From SZUA-430 sp041477875 (GTDB lineage: Bacteria > Pseudomonadota > Alphaproteobacteria > Micropepsales > Micropepsaceae), in assembly GCA_041477875.1 (NCBI GenBank), contig JBGOVA010000001.1:1-64000 (forward strand): a stretch of DNA of 64,000 nt, in the 5' to 3' direction. This document shows positions 17,547 to 29,991 of this stretch, piece after piece; position 1 is the stretch's first letter, and the number at the start of each line of letters is the position of its first letter. Position numbers and translations under genes: made by a program. The notes below the pieces were generated by a model. It had not been told where the DNA came from. It did not search any database and saw nothing but the letters and a program-made list of their open reading frames with translations.

Positions 17547-18119
17547 CTAATCCGACGACTGCGCCGCGATCGCCTCAAGCCGCTTGAGAAACTTCCCGCG
17601 CGCAGCTTTCGACAGCGGGCTCGTGCCGAACAGTTCGACGAAGAGCAACCCCTCGAGCGCAAACCACGTCAGCAGCGCGAGCTCGGGATCCTTGCTCGTG
17701 TCGGCGAGCCGTTTCCAAATCCGGTCGTGCGCCGCGCGGATGGGGTCAAGCAGGGCAGGGCGCTCGGCGATGGCGGCGATCATGCCGAACGATCCGCGGC
17801 GCTGCTTGGCGACGTCCTCTTTCCCGCGCGCGGCGAGACGTGCGGCGAGCAGGCGGCTTGCCTCGGATGATTTCGCATTGGTCTTGCGGCCGCGCTTCTG
17901 CGGCGCTTCGAGCCGCTCGACATAGCGCTCGAGCAGACCCTGCAGCAGCGCGACCTTGGACGGGAACTGGTAGAGCAGGCCGCCTTTGCTGATGCCGGCG
18001 CGCGCGGCGACCGCGTCGAGCGACATATGGTTAGCCCCGACCTCCGACGCCAGCGCCTCGGCCGCGTCCAAAATAGCCTGACGCGAGTTGGGCCTTTTGC
18101 TCAATTCATGATCCTTCAA
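17547..18119 (-). CDS. TetR family transcriptional regulator
   Basis: A 190-aa repressor. The N-terminal helix-turn-helix is clear: ILDAAEALASEVGANHMSLD followed by AVAARAGISKGGLLYQFPSK (about residues 16-55). The C-terminal ligand domain is variable, with LTWFALEGLLFVELFG. It is divergent from an RND efflux operon, with a perfect 20-bp palindrome 12 bp upstream of its start codon, so it very likely represses itself and the pump. The inducing ligand is unknown. Confidence 0.92.
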   Translation of the reverse strand: MKDHELSKRPNSRQAILDAAEALASEVGANHMSLDAVAARAGISKGGLLYQFPSKVALLQGLLERYVERLEAPQKRGRKTNAKSSEASRLLAARLAARGKEDVAKQRRGSFGMIAAIAERPALLDPIRAAHDRIWKRLADTSKDPELALLTWFALEGLLFVELFGTSPLSKAARGKFLKRLEAIAAQSSD

Positions 18120-18131
18120 TCGTGAATGTAC

Positions 18132-18151
18132 TATACCGTCTGGACGGTATA
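18132..18151. promoter_or_regulatory. TetR operator: 20-bp perfect palindrome
   Basis: TATACCGTCTGGACGGTATA consists of two 9-bp arms with a TG centre and no mismatch. It lies in the 126-bp gap between divergent tetR-type and RND genes. It overlaps a possible -10 (TATAGT on the minus strand) for the regulator, and a TTGACA at 18159 lies just beyond for the pump. The size and symmetry are those of TetR-family operators. Confidence 0.85.
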
Positions 18152-18245
18152 CTGAAACTTGACAACAATCTCCAGCTTCGCTGTTTTTCTTGGCCCCGCG
18201 CCCTTATCTTTTGGGGGCGGACGGGTCCCGAGGGTCTGAGTGCCG

Positions 18246-19381
18246 ATGAACAAGCGCGTTGTCATTGTCGCCATTGCCATCGGCGTGCTGTGCGCAGGGC
18301 TGGTCGCGTTCAATTTCGCGGGGCTGTTCTTCGGCGGACACGCCTTCATGCAGCCCCCGCCGACGGTGGTCGAGGCGATCACCGTGAAGCTCGGGCCGTG
18401 GCAGTCGGGCATCGAGGCAGTGGGCACGGCGCGCGCCGCGCGCGGCGCCGACGTCGCGGTCGAGGCCGCGGGCGTCGTCAAGGCGATCAAGTTCAACGCC
18501 AACGACCGCGCGAAAGCGGGCCAGCTTCTGGTCCAGATCGACGATGCGGTCGAACGCGCCGACCTCGCCGCGGCCGACGCGAACGCACGGCTCTATGCCG
18601 CCCAGCTCGCGCGCGCCAAGGCGCTGCTCGGCAAGGGCTTCGTCTCGCAATCGAGCCTCGACGCGGTCGAGGCCCAGCTCGCGGTCGCGAAATCCGCGCG
18701 CGAAAAGACGCGCGCCATCATCGACCAGAAATCGATCGAGGCGCGCTTCGACGGCACGCTCGGCATCGCGCGCGTCGACGTCGGCCAATACGTGACCGAA
18801 GGCACCGTCGTCGTGACCTTGCAGGATCTCGACCGCATGAAGGTCGACTTCACGATTCCCGAACAGTCGGCGGCCTCCCTCAAGCTCGGTCAGCCGTCCC
18901 GTTTCGGTCCCGATAAAACGGGAATGCCCTACGCGGGAAAAATCATCGGCATCGACCCCAAAACCGACGCCTCGCGCCTCATCGCCGTGCAAGCGGAGAT
19001 CGACAACGCGAACGGCGCGATCCGCCCCGGCCAGTTCCTCGCCGTGCGCGTCGACCTGCCGACCGAACAGAACGTGATTGCCCTGCCGCAAACCGCGGTG
19101 ATCCCGAGCCTCTACGGCGACTACGTCTACCTGATCGGCCCCGCCGATCCCGCGCCGAAAAGCGAAGCGGCCAAGGGCGACGCCGTCGCCGCGCCCCAAG
19201 GTGGGCCGGCGCAACTCGTCGCCAAGCAAACCTTCGTCACGACCGGCCGGCGCGACGGCCGGCGCGTCGAAATCGTCAAAGGCCTCAAGCTCGGCGATGT
19301 CGTCGTCGCGACCGGCCAGAACCGCCTGCAGAACGGCGCCGCCGTCTCGATCGCGCCGACGCCGAAGGCGGAGCCCGGCAA

Positions 19382-19385
<4 letters not shown>
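18246..19385 (+). CDS. efflux RND transporter periplasmic adaptor subunit
   Basis: A 379-aa membrane fusion protein with one N-terminal transmembrane anchor (RVVIVAIAIGVLCAGLVAF). It has a lipoyl/barrel-sandwich pair (VEAAGVVKAIKFNANDRAKAG and IEARFDGTLGIARVDVGQYV), a coiled-coil hairpin between them, and a beta-barrel. It bridges the inner-membrane permease to an outer-membrane channel. A GTG at 18240 is an alternative start. The stop overlaps the permease start (AAGTGAAC), so the two are coupled. Control is presumably through the TetR palindrome upstream. Confidence 0.92.
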
Positions 19386-22447
<3,062 letters not shown>

Positions 22448-22504
22448 TCAAAAAGTTGCCCGGCCCGAAGGCAGCCGATTGCTGCGCTTGCACATTTCGT
22501 AACG

Positions 22505-22539
22505 TTGCTTATATTAAGCAAGCATCACATGAGCTTGCT
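22505..22539. promoter_or_regulatory. overlapping inverted repeats upstream of the MarR gene
   Basis: TTGCTTA-TAT-TAAGCAA (22505-22521) is a perfect 7-bp-arm palindrome. AGCAAGC (22517-22523) also pairs with GCTTGCT (22533-22539), which abuts the start codon at 22540. The first has the size of a MarR-family operator; the second could be a second half-site pair or an mRNA hairpin over the ribosome-binding region. An AT-rich patch here contrasts with the surrounding GC-rich DNA. Confidence 0.7.
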
Positions 22540-22992
22540 ATGCCCGATTCATTCGACCGCGAAATCCTCTACCTCCTGAACGACGTCGCGCGTCTGATGA
22601 AAACCCGCGCCGACCAACGCGCCCGGACCTACGGCATGACGCGCGCCCAGTGGGTGATCCTGTCGCGTCTCGAGCGTCAGCCGGGCCTCACGCAAAACGA
22701 AATCGCCGCGATCGTCGAGGTCGAACCGATCTCCGTCGCGCGCTTGGTCGACCGCTTGGAGGCGCGCGGTTTCGTCGAACGGCGCGCCGATCCGAAAGAC
22801 CGCCGCGTATGGCGGCTTCATCTGTTGCCCGCAGCCGAACCGATGCTGCGCGAACTCAAGAGACATAAGGCTGAGCTGCGCGACGAGATCACCGCCGGTG
22901 TCGATCCCGCGTCGCTCGATCTTCTCATCGATGGATTATTGAAACTGAAGGCAAACCTCACCGATGGACGCGCGAGTATCAGAGCAGTTTGA
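22540..22992 (+). CDS. MarR family transcriptional regulator
   Basis: A 150-aa winged-helix regulator. Residues about 40-95 carry WVILSRLERQPGLTQNEIA, the recognition helix with ISVARLVDRLEARGFVERR, and the wing ADPKDRRVWRLHL, the MarR signature. The ATG at 22540 gives the standard length; the open frame upstream would run through the operator. It overlaps the EmrA-like gene by 29 bp, making a marR-emrA-emrB operon with likely self-repression through the palindromes upstream. Confidence 0.92.
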   Translation: MPDSFDREILYLLNDVARLMKTRADQRARTYGMTRAQWVILSRLERQPGLTQNEIAAIVEVEPISVARLVDRLEARGFVERRADPKDRRVWRLHLLPAAEPMLRELKRHKAELRDEITAGVDPASLDLLIDGLLKLKANLTDGRASIRAV

Positions 22993-24154
22993 ACGGCCGC
23001 AGGCCCCGCCCCCGGCTCCAGCAACCCCAACCGCGCGAGCGCCGAGCTGGCTGCAACGCGCCAACAACGTCGTACGCCATGCGCGTGGAACGGTGCTGCA
23101 AACGTTGCGGACGATCCGCGAGCGCAACCTGACGCGCCCGATTCTGATGATCGGCGTTCCTGCTCTCATCGTCCTCGTCGTGGCCTATGTCTATCTGACT
23201 GGCGGCCGCTACGTATCGACCGACGATGCCTATGTGCGCGCGGCCAAGCTGATGGTCTCGGCCGAAGTCTCGGGCGTCGTCAGCGAAGTCGACGTCCATG
23301 AAGGCCAAGCCGTCAAGGCCGGCGACATCCTTTTCAAGATCGATCCGAGGCCCTTTCAAATCGCGCTCGAGAACGCGAAAGCGACGCTCGCCAATACGGC
23401 GCTGACCGTCGAATCGATGAAGCAGGACTATCGCCGCATGCTCGGCGACATCGACGCCGAGCGCGCGCAGGTCGGCCTGGCGCAATCGAACCTCGACCGC
23501 GTCGTTCCGTTGCTCAAGCGCAAGTTCGTGTCGCAAGCCGCCTACGACCAGGCGCGCTACGCCCTGAGCGCGGAGCAGCAGAAGCTGATATCCCTGCAAG
23601 ATCAGGCAAAGTCTCAGCTCGCCAAGCTCGGCGGCAACCCCGACGTGGACGCAAAAACACACCCGCAATATCTCCAGGCGAAAGCCCAAGCCGACGAAGC
23701 GCAGCGCCAGCTCGACCACACGGTCGTGCGCGCGCCCTTCGACGGCATCGCCACCCAAGTCTCCTCGCTGCAGCAAGGCGTCTACGTCGTTTCGTCCATG
23801 GCGGCGTTCAGCAACAGCGCCTCCGTCGGCCTCGTGTCGACTGACCGCATCTGGATCGATGCGAATATGAAGGAAACCGACCTGACGTGGGTGAAACCCG
23901 GCAACGCCGTCGACGTCGTCATCGACACCTACCCGGGCAAGACGTGGCATGCGCGCGTAGAGTCGATTGGGGCCGCGACCGGCGCGGAGTTTTCGCTTCT
24001 GCCGGCGAACAATTCGAGCGGCAATTGGACAAAAGTCGTCCAGCGCGTGCCCGTGCGCGTGCACGTCGAACATCAGCCTGACGATCCGATCCTGCGTTCG
24101 GGGATGAGCGCCTCGGTCGAAATCGACACCGGCCATCAGCGCTCGCTGTTCTAA
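22964..24154 (+). CDS. emrA: EmrA/HlyD family multidrug efflux adaptor
   Basis: A 396-aa membrane fusion protein. A proline-rich cytoplasmic N-terminus precedes a single TM (ILMIGVPALIVLVVAYVYL, about residues 60-80). The conserved TDDAYVRAAKLMVSAEVSG follows, then a lipoyl half-motif, a coiled coil and DHTVVRAPFDGIATQV. It pairs with the DHA2 permease downstream (21 bp gap). It overlaps the end of the marR gene. Confidence 0.92.
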   Translation: MDARVSEQFERPQAPPPAPATPTARAPSWLQRANNVVRHARGTVLQTLRTIRERNLTRPILMIGVPALIVLVVAYVYLTGGRYVSTDDAYVRAAKLMVSAEVSGVVSEVDVHEGQAVKAGDILFKIDPRPFQIALENAKATLANTALTVESMKQDYRRMLGDIDAERAQVGLAQSNLDRVVPLLKRKFVSQAAYDQARYALSAEQQKLISLQDQAKSQLAKLGGNPDVDAKTHPQYLQAKAQADEAQRQLDHTVVRAPFDGIATQVSSLQQGVYVVSSMAAFSNSASVGLVSTDRIWIDANMKETDLTWVKPGNAVDVVIDTYPGKTWHARVESIGAATGAEFSLLPANNSSGNWTKVVQRVPVRVHVEHQPDDPILRSGMSASVEIDTGHQRSLF

Positions 24155-24175
24155 GGGGCGAGCGGACGTCGAACC

Positions 24176-25732
24176 ATGGCCAGTTTCGCCCTCACTGCGA
24201 AAGCGAGCCTCCCCGCCCAGCGCCTCATCGTGACCGTCTGCACGATGATGGCGACGCTGATGCAGGCGCTGGACAACACGATCGCCAACGTCGCCCTGCC
24301 CCACATGCAGGGCAGCCTCTCGGCGACCGCCGATCAGATCACCTGGGTCCTGACGTCTTACATTGTCGCCGCCGCGATCTTCACCGCACCGGTCGGCTGG
24401 CTCGCTTCGCGCTTTGGACGGAAGAATTTTTTCATCGCCACGTTGATCGGATTCACGGTCGCATCGATGCTGTGCGGCGCCGCGCAGTCGCTGCCGCAAA
24501 TGGTGGTCTTCCGTCTGTTGCAGGGTGTGTTCGGTGCGGCGCTCGTGCCCTTGTCTCAGACGACGCTGCTCGACATGTATCCGGTGGAGCAGCGCGGCTC
24601 CGCGATGGCCATGTGGGGCATGGGCGTTATGGTCGGACCGATCATGGGGCCGACGCTGGGCGGCTATCTGACCGACGTCTACGACTGGCGTTGGGTTTTC
24701 TACGTCAACGTGCCGTTCGGAATCCTCGCCGTTCTCGGCCTGTGGTTCTTTCTGAAAGGCAACAAGCGCGACGAGGACCTGAAATTCGATTGGATCGGCT
24801 TCGGCGTTTTGAGCCTGGGGCTTGGCGCGTTTCAGCTGATGCTCGACCGCGGCGAGCAATTGGATTGGTTCGCCTCGAGCGAAATCGTCGTCGAATCCCT
24901 CCTTGCGGCGCTTGGCATCTATCTCTTTCTCGTGCACATGCTGACGGCAAAGAAGCCCTTTATCTCGCCGCGCATGTTCGTCGACCGCAATTTCGTCGCG
25001 GGTCTTGTGGTCATGTTCACGGTGGGTTTGGTGTTGCTCTCGAGCGCGGCTTTGCTGCCCACCTACCTGCAACGCCTCGGCGGTTATTCCGTGACCGAGG
25101 CGGGCTTGCTCATGGCGCCGCGCGGGTTCGGCACGATGGCCGCGATGCTGATCGCCGGGCGTCTGACGAATCGCGTCGATCCCCGTCTCCTGATGCTGTT
25201 CGGCATCGCGACGATGTCCTTCACGATGTGGCAGATGTCCGCGTGGACGCCCGACGTCGATCGCTGGTCGCTCATCGCGACGACGACGCTGCAGGGCTTC
25301 GGCATGGGCTTCGTGTTCATCCCGCTCCAGGTCGTCGCGTTCGCAACCTTGCCGCTGCACTTCCGCACCGACGGTGCGTCGCTGTTCAGCCTCATGCGCA
25401 ACGTCGGCAGTGCCATCGGCATTTCGGTTGCGACCTGGCTGCTCTCGCAAAGCACGGCCGTGATGTATTCCCAGATCGGTGAGCACGTGACGCCGTTCAA
25501 TCGGATGTTCCACATCGGGCCGGCTGGCCTCTTCTACAACCCGAACCTGCCGATGGGCCTCGCCGCTATCAGCGCCGACGTGACCCGCCAGGCCCAGATC
25601 ATCGCCTATTCGAACGACTTCATGTTCATGTTCTGGGTCAGTCTGCCGGCGGCCTTTGCGCTGCTCTTGATGCGCAAGGCGCGAGGGCCAGCTTCGGCGT
25701 CTGCCGGCGCTGCCGCGGTGGCACTCGAATAG
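24176..25732 (+). CDS. emrB: DHA2 family MFS multidrug transporter (EmrB-like)
   Basis: A 518-aa, 14-TM proton antiporter. DHA2 landmarks include MQALDNTIANVALPHMQGSL (TM1 motif D1), SRFGRKNFFIATLI (motif A) and GMGVMVGPIMGPTLGGYLTD (motif C). With EmrA it exports hydrophobic compounds across the envelope through an outer-membrane channel that is not encoded here. It ends 11 bp before the convergent holA stop. Confidence 0.94.
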   Translation: MASFALTAKASLPAQRLIVTVCTMMATLMQALDNTIANVALPHMQGSLSATADQITWVLTSYIVAAAIFTAPVGWLASRFGRKNFFIATLIGFTVASMLCGAAQSLPQMVVFRLLQGVFGAALVPLSQTTLLDMYPVEQRGSAMAMWGMGVMVGPIMGPTLGGYLTDVYDWRWVFYVNVPFGILAVLGLWFFLKGNKRDEDLKFDWIGFGVLSLGLGAFQLMLDRGEQLDWFASSEIVVESLLAALGIYLFLVHMLTAKKPFISPRMFVDRNFVAGLVVMFTVGLVLLSSAALLPTYLQRLGGYSVTEAGLLMAPRGFGTMAAMLIAGRLTNRVDPRLLMLFGIATMSFTMWQMSAWTPDVDRWSLIATTTLQGFGMGFVFIPLQVVAFATLPLHFRTDGASLFSLMRNVGSAIGISVATWLLSQSTAVMYSQIGEHVTPFNRMFHIGPAGLFYNPNLPMGLAAISADVTRQAQIIAYSNDFMFMFWVSLPAAFALLLMRKARGPASASAGAAAVALE

Positions 25733-25743
25733 AATCGTCAGTT

Positions 25744-26745
25744 CTACGCGCGCGTGCCGCGCCGCATCGCGACACTGACCAAGGTTTGCTGCGCGATCGC
25801 CGCTTCCGGAAGGCCCGTCGTGCGCATCTGCGCTTCCGCTTCGGCCAACAGCGACATCGCCTCGATCAAGCGTGCACGCTCCCAACCCGCGAGCTGCGCT
25901 TGCATGCGTTGCTCATAGAACGATGAGCGCCCCCACGCCGGCGTAGCACCTTCGCCAGCCGCGGCGAGCCGCTGGAACAACCGCAACGTCGCATTGACGA
26001 TGGTCCCCCACGATACGCCCGACTCGTTGCCCTTGACGATCAACCGGTCGAGCCGCTTCACGTCGCCGGCCGCGACCGCATCGGCGATTTCATCGGCCTC
26101 GACTGCGCCGCTGTCGCCGATCAAAGTTGCCGCCTCGCCGACTGTCAGCACGCCGTCCTTGGATGCAGGCCCGAGATAGAGCACGAGCTTTTCGACTTCG
26201 GTGCGCAACAGCCGACGGTCGACGCTCAGGGCCTCGGACAAATAGGCGAGCGCCTGCGGCTCGATCTTCCACCCCGCCACAGTCAGGCTGTCGCGGATGA
26301 GCCGCCCCGCATCTTCGGGCTTGTCCTCGAAGCATTCGATCGCCGCCGCCCCTTTCGCGCCCTCGAACACTTTGCGCAGCGACGACGTCTTGGCGAGTTC
26401 GCCCGCTTCGACGACGACGAGCGCATCGCCGATCGGGTTCGCAAGAAAACTCTCGAACTGATCGGCCAACGCCTCGCCCGCATCGCGCACGCGCACGACG
26501 CGCCGCCCCCCGAACATCGAAATCGCGGCGACCTCGTCGGAGAGCCGCGCCGGGTCCTTGCGCACGACATCGCCGGCCAGATCCGCGACCCGGAACGCGT
26601 CGTTTAGATCCGGCACGATCGCGCGCGCGCATTTGTCGGCGCGCTCACGCACGAGGCCCGTGTTCGAGCCAAAGACGAGCACGGCGGCCCAGCTCTTGGG
26701 CGGAGCGTTGGCAAGCTTGTCGGCGTCGGCAGAGGTGATGCGCAA
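25744..26745 (-). CDS. holA: DNA polymerase III subunit delta
   Basis: A 333-aa clamp-loader wrench subunit. It starts MRITSADADKLANAPPKSWAAVLVFGSNTGLV, a form common in alphaproteobacterial HolA. It shows the ADLAGDVVRKDPARLSDE region, a helical AAA+-like fold (MFGGRRVVRVRDAG, LSVDRRLLRTEVEKLVLYLG) and the C-terminal collar domain. It is downstream of lptE on the same strand, the usual leuS-lptE-holA order. In relatives this gene sits next to parB; here an 11-kb block separates them. Confidence 0.92.
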   Translation of the reverse strand: MRITSADADKLANAPPKSWAAVLVFGSNTGLVRERADKCARAIVPDLNDAFRVADLAGDVVRKDPARLSDEVAAISMFGGRRVVRVRDAGEALADQFESFLANPIGDALVVVEAGELAKTSSLRKVFEGAKGAAAIECFEDKPEDAGRLIRDSLTVAGWKIEPQALAYLSEALSVDRRLLRTEVEKLVLYLGPASKDGVLTVGEAATLIGDSGAVEADEIADAVAAGDVKRLDRLIVKGNESGVSWGTIVNATLRLFQRLAAAGEGATPAWGRSSFYEQRMQAQLAGWERARLIEAMSLLAEAEAQMRTTGLPEAAIAQQTLVSVAMRRGTRA

Positions 26746-26764
26746 AGGCGGCGTGCGGCTCCGG

Positions 26765-27283
26765 CTAGGTCTTGGCGCCGAAGCGGTTCTCGAAATAAAG
26801 CCCGAGCCTCAGCCGGATGTCCTCGCCGACCTCGCGCGCGGCGCGTTCCTGGGCGTCGCGTTCGGCCGACTGCGTCGCGAACTGGGAATCGACGACGTTG
26901 TAGGCCGCGATCGCGCGCGTCGTGCCGTGATCGAGAACCTCGCCCGACACGGAATCGCGAAGCTCGTACTTCGCGATCAGCGAATAGTTGTAGCGCGTGA
27001 TCTGTGTGTTCTCTTGAATCGCAAGCCCTTCCTTCACGTCCTCGAGCTTGATACTGAGCCGATAGGCGGCCGCACTCGGCGTCCCCTCCGGCGTCAGCCC
27101 GTCCATCAGCTGGTTGCGCAAATGCACGCCCTGCCGACCGGGGATCGGTTCGACGAACACTTGCGTGAAGTAGGTGCTCACGCCCTCGGGCGTCGTGCCG
27201 ACGGCATAAAGCGGACGGAACCCGCACGCGCTGAGCGCCAGCGCCGCGCCAAGACCAAAGGCGAAACCAAGAACTCTGTTCAT
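26765..27283 (-). CDS. lptE: LPS assembly lipoprotein LptE
   Basis: A 172-aa lipoprotein with a signal peptide ending in the lipobox LSAC at residues about 17-20. It is followed by GFRPLYAVG, the hallmark of alphaproteobacterial LptE. It plugs LptD at the outer membrane to insert LPS. The start overlaps the leuS stop by 4 bp (ATGA), and the gene precedes holA by 19 bp. Confidence 0.9.
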   Translation of the reverse strand: MNRVLGFAFGLGAALALSACGFRPLYAVGTTPEGVSTYFTQVFVEPIPGRQGVHLRNQLMDGLTPEGTPSAAAYRLSIKLEDVKEGLAIQENTQITRYNYSLIAKYELRDSVSGEVLDHGTTRAIAAYNVVDSQFATQSAERDAQERAAREVGEDIRLRLGLYFENRFGAKT

Positions 27284-29859
27284 CCGCCGCTTTGCTCCGT
27301 CACGATGTTGACGATCCGGTTCGGCACGATAATGACCTTTTTGATCCGCCGCCCGTCAATGGCCTTGGCGACTGTATCGAGCGCCAGCGCCGCGGCCTCG
27401 ACCGCTTTCGCGTCGGAATCCTTGGACATTTCGATTTCGCCGCGCCGTTTACCGTCGATCTGAATCGCCATTGTAACAGTATCTTGCCGCGTCAGCGCGG
27501 GGTCCGCTTTCGGCCACGGCGCCTCGACCGCCATGGTTGTGGCGCCCAGCGTCTGCCAGCATTCCTCGGCCAGATGCGGCGCCATCGGATTGATCAGGAT
27601 CGTGAGCGTCTCCAGCGCCTCGCGCATCGCCCATTGGCCGTCGCTGCCCTTCGGCTTGAAATCGCTGAGCACGTTGACGAACTCGTAGAGCCGCGCCACC
27701 GCCTTGTTGAACCGGAACCTGTCGAGATCCTCGGTCACGGCGGCGATCGTGCGGTGCGTGACTTGGCGAACGGCCAGCGCTTCGGCGCTGAACCCATCCG
27801 GCGCGACCGAACCGAAGCCCGGCAGATGCGGCACGGCCTCGTCCACCATGCGCCACACCCGCTGCACATAGCGCCACGCGCCTTCGATGCCTGCTTCGCT
27901 CCACTCCGAATCGCGCTCGGGCGGCGAGTCCGACATCATGAACCAGCGCGCGGCGTCGACGCCGTACGTGTCGGCGACCGCCTCCGGCGGCACGACGTTC
28001 TTCTTCGACTTCGACATCTTCTCGATAGCGCCGACCGTCACCTTCTGATTGGTGCCGCGCTTGACTGCGACGTCGCCGCGCTTTTCCACCTCTTCGGGGA
28101 ACAGGTACTTGCCGTCGGGGTCCTTGTAGCTCTCGTGCGTGATCATCCCTTGCGTGAACATGGCCGCGAACGGCTCGTCCAATCCGGCATACCCTGCCTT
28201 GTGCATCGCGCGCACGAAGAAGCGCGAGTAGAGCAAGTGCAGAATTGCGTGCTCCACGCCCCCGATATAGCGGTCGACCGGCAGCCAGTAGTCCACCGCT
28301 TCGCGGTTCGTCGGCCCTGGCGCATGCGGATCGGCGAAGCGCGCGAAGTACCACGACGAATCCACGAACGTGTCCATGGTGTCCGTCTCGCGCCGCGCCG
28401 GCTTTCCGCACCGCGGACATGCGACGTGTTTCCACGTCGGATGGCGATCGAGCGGATTTCCCGGCTGATCGAACGTCGCATCCTCGGGAAGCTTCACCGG
28501 CAAGTCCTTGTCCGGCACCGGCACGACGCCGCACGAAGCGCAGTGGATCATCGGGATGGGGCAGCCCCAATAGCGCTGCCGGCTGATGCCCCAATCGCGC
28601 AGGCGATAGGTGATCGTGCCCTTGCCGACGCCCATCTTCTCCAGCTTGTCGATGACCGAACGCTTGGCGTCGTCGACGCTCATGCCGTTCATGAAATCGG
28701 AATTGGCGAGCTTGCCCTCGCCGACATAGGCCTCCGCGCCCACCTGGAACGTGCGCGGGTCCTCGCCTTCCGGAATGACCACCGGAATGACTGGCAGCTT
28801 GTATTTCCGCGCGAAGTCGAGGTCGCGCTGATCGTGCGCGGGGCAGCCGAAAATCGCGCCGAGCCCGTATTCCATCAGTACGAAGTTGGCGACATAGACG
28901 GGCAGCGTCTGGCCCGCGACGAACGGATGCTTCGCGCGCAAGCCGGTGTCGAAGCCCATCTTCTCCGCCGTCTCGACGGCGGCTTCGGTCGTGCCGATGC
29001 GCTTGCATTCGGCGATGAAGTCCGTGAGCGCTCTATTGCCCTTCGCCAGATCTTGCGCGATCGGGTGATCGACCGAGATCGCGCAAAAGCTCGCGCCGAA
29101 CAGCGTGTCCGGCCGCGTCGTGAAGATCTCCAGCGCCTTGTGCTTCGCGTCCGTCAGCGCGAACGTCACGCGCGCGCCTTCCGATTTGCCGATCCAGTTG
29201 CGCTGCATCAGCCGCACTTTGTCCGGCCATTGGTCCAACCCGTCGATCGCCGTCAGCAATTCCTCCGCCATGTCCGAGATGCGGAAGAACCATTGCGTCA
29301 GCTTGCGCTGCTCGACCAATGCGCCGGAGCGCCAGCCGCGCCCGTCGATCACCTGCTCGTTCGCCAGAACCGTGTGGTCGACCGGGTCCCAATTGACGTT
29401 CGATTCTTTGCGCGCGACGAAGCCCAGACGATGGAAGTCCAGGAACATCTTCTGCTGATGCTTGTAGTAGGACGGATCGCAGGTCGCTAACTCGCGGCTC
29501 CAATCGATCGACAGGCCCAACAGCTTCAGCTGCGCCTTCATCGTCGCGATGTTGGCGTAGGTCCACTTCGCGGGATGCGACTTGTCCTCAAACGCGGCGT
29601 TCTCGGCCGCCAGCCCGAACGCATCCCAGCCCATCGGGTGCAGCACGTTGAACCCCATCGCGCGCTTGAACCGCGCGACGACGTCGCCCATCACGTAATT
29701 GCGGCCGTGCCCGATATGGATGCGCCCCGACGGATAGGGAAACATCTCCAGCACGTAGTATTTCGGCCGCGTGCGATCGATCCGTGTGCGGAAGACGGCG
29801 GCGTCTTCCCACTTCTTCTGCCACTTGGGCTCCGCCTCGCGGGCGTTGTAGCGCGCCAT
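27280..29859 (-). CDS. leuS: leucine--tRNA ligase
   Basis: An 859-aa class Ia synthetase of normal length. The ATP-binding HIGH motif is PSGRIHIGHGRNYV at about residues 43-56, the zinc-type cysteine pair CPRCGK and CASCG are present, and the KMSKS motif is IEKMSKSKKNVV near 620. An editing (CP1) domain with TTRPDTLFGASF near 245 is intact. It charges tRNA-Leu in the cytoplasm. It is the first gene of leuS-lptE-holA. Confidence 0.97.
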   Translation of the reverse strand: MARYNAREAEPKWQKKWEDAAVFRTRIDRTRPKYYVLEMFPYPSGRIHIGHGRNYVMGDVVARFKRAMGFNVLHPMGWDAFGLAAENAAFEDKSHPAKWTYANIATMKAQLKLLGLSIDWSRELATCDPSYYKHQQKMFLDFHRLGFVARKESNVNWDPVDHTVLANEQVIDGRGWRSGALVEQRKLTQWFFRISDMAEELLTAIDGLDQWPDKVRLMQRNWIGKSEGARVTFALTDAKHKALEIFTTRPDTLFGASFCAISVDHPIAQDLAKGNRALTDFIAECKRIGTTEAAVETAEKMGFDTGLRAKHPFVAGQTLPVYVANFVLMEYGLGAIFGCPAHDQRDLDFARKYKLPVIPVVIPEGEDPRTFQVGAEAYVGEGKLANSDFMNGMSVDDAKRSVIDKLEKMGVGKGTITYRLRDWGISRQRYWGCPIPMIHCASCGVVPVPDKDLPVKLPEDATFDQPGNPLDRHPTWKHVACPRCGKPARRETDTMDTFVDSSWYFARFADPHAPGPTNREAVDYWLPVDRYIGGVEHAILHLLYSRFFVRAMHKAGYAGLDEPFAAMFTQGMITHESYKDPDGKYLFPEEVEKRGDVAVKRGTNQKVTVGAIEKMSKSKKNVVPPEAVADTYGVDAARWFMMSDSPPERDSEWSEAGIEGAWRYVQRVWRMVDEAVPHLPGFGSVAPDGFSAEALAVRQVTHRTIAAVTEDLDRFRFNKAVARLYEFVNVLSDFKPKGSDGQWAMREALETLTILINPMAPHLAEECWQTLGATTMAVEAPWPKADPALTRQDTVTMAIQIDGKRRGEIEMSKDSDAKAVEAAALALDTVAKAIDGRRIKKVIIVPNRIVNIVTEQSGG

Positions 29860-29944
29860 GAAATGCGTCCGTGAATTCCGATTGCATGGTCCGTGCGGAC
29901 CTCAATCAGACCTTATGAACGCGCGCAAACGATCCGACAAGCGC

Positions 29945-29968
29945 CGGCGGGCCGCAGCCGGCCCGCCG
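29945..29968 (-). terminator. GC-rich hairpin downstream of the DUF3576 gene
   Basis: CGGCGGGCC and GGCCCGCCG form a perfect 9-bp stem with a 6-nt loop, 23 bp after the DUF3576 stop and before leuS. No T-run follows on either strand, so it may only attenuate or act with Rho. Confidence 0.4.
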
Positions 29969-29991
29969 TCTCGGCAATCTGGGCTCGGGGC

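Noticed and set aside
22979..25885. 968-codon open frame antisense to emrA-emrB
   Set aside because: It has an extreme Arg/His/Glu composition and lies wholly opposite two clear transporters; no motif supports it.
27292..29490. 732-codon open frame antisense to leuS
   Set aside because: It is a mirror frame of a highly biased GC-rich gene; leuS motifs are intact on the other strand.
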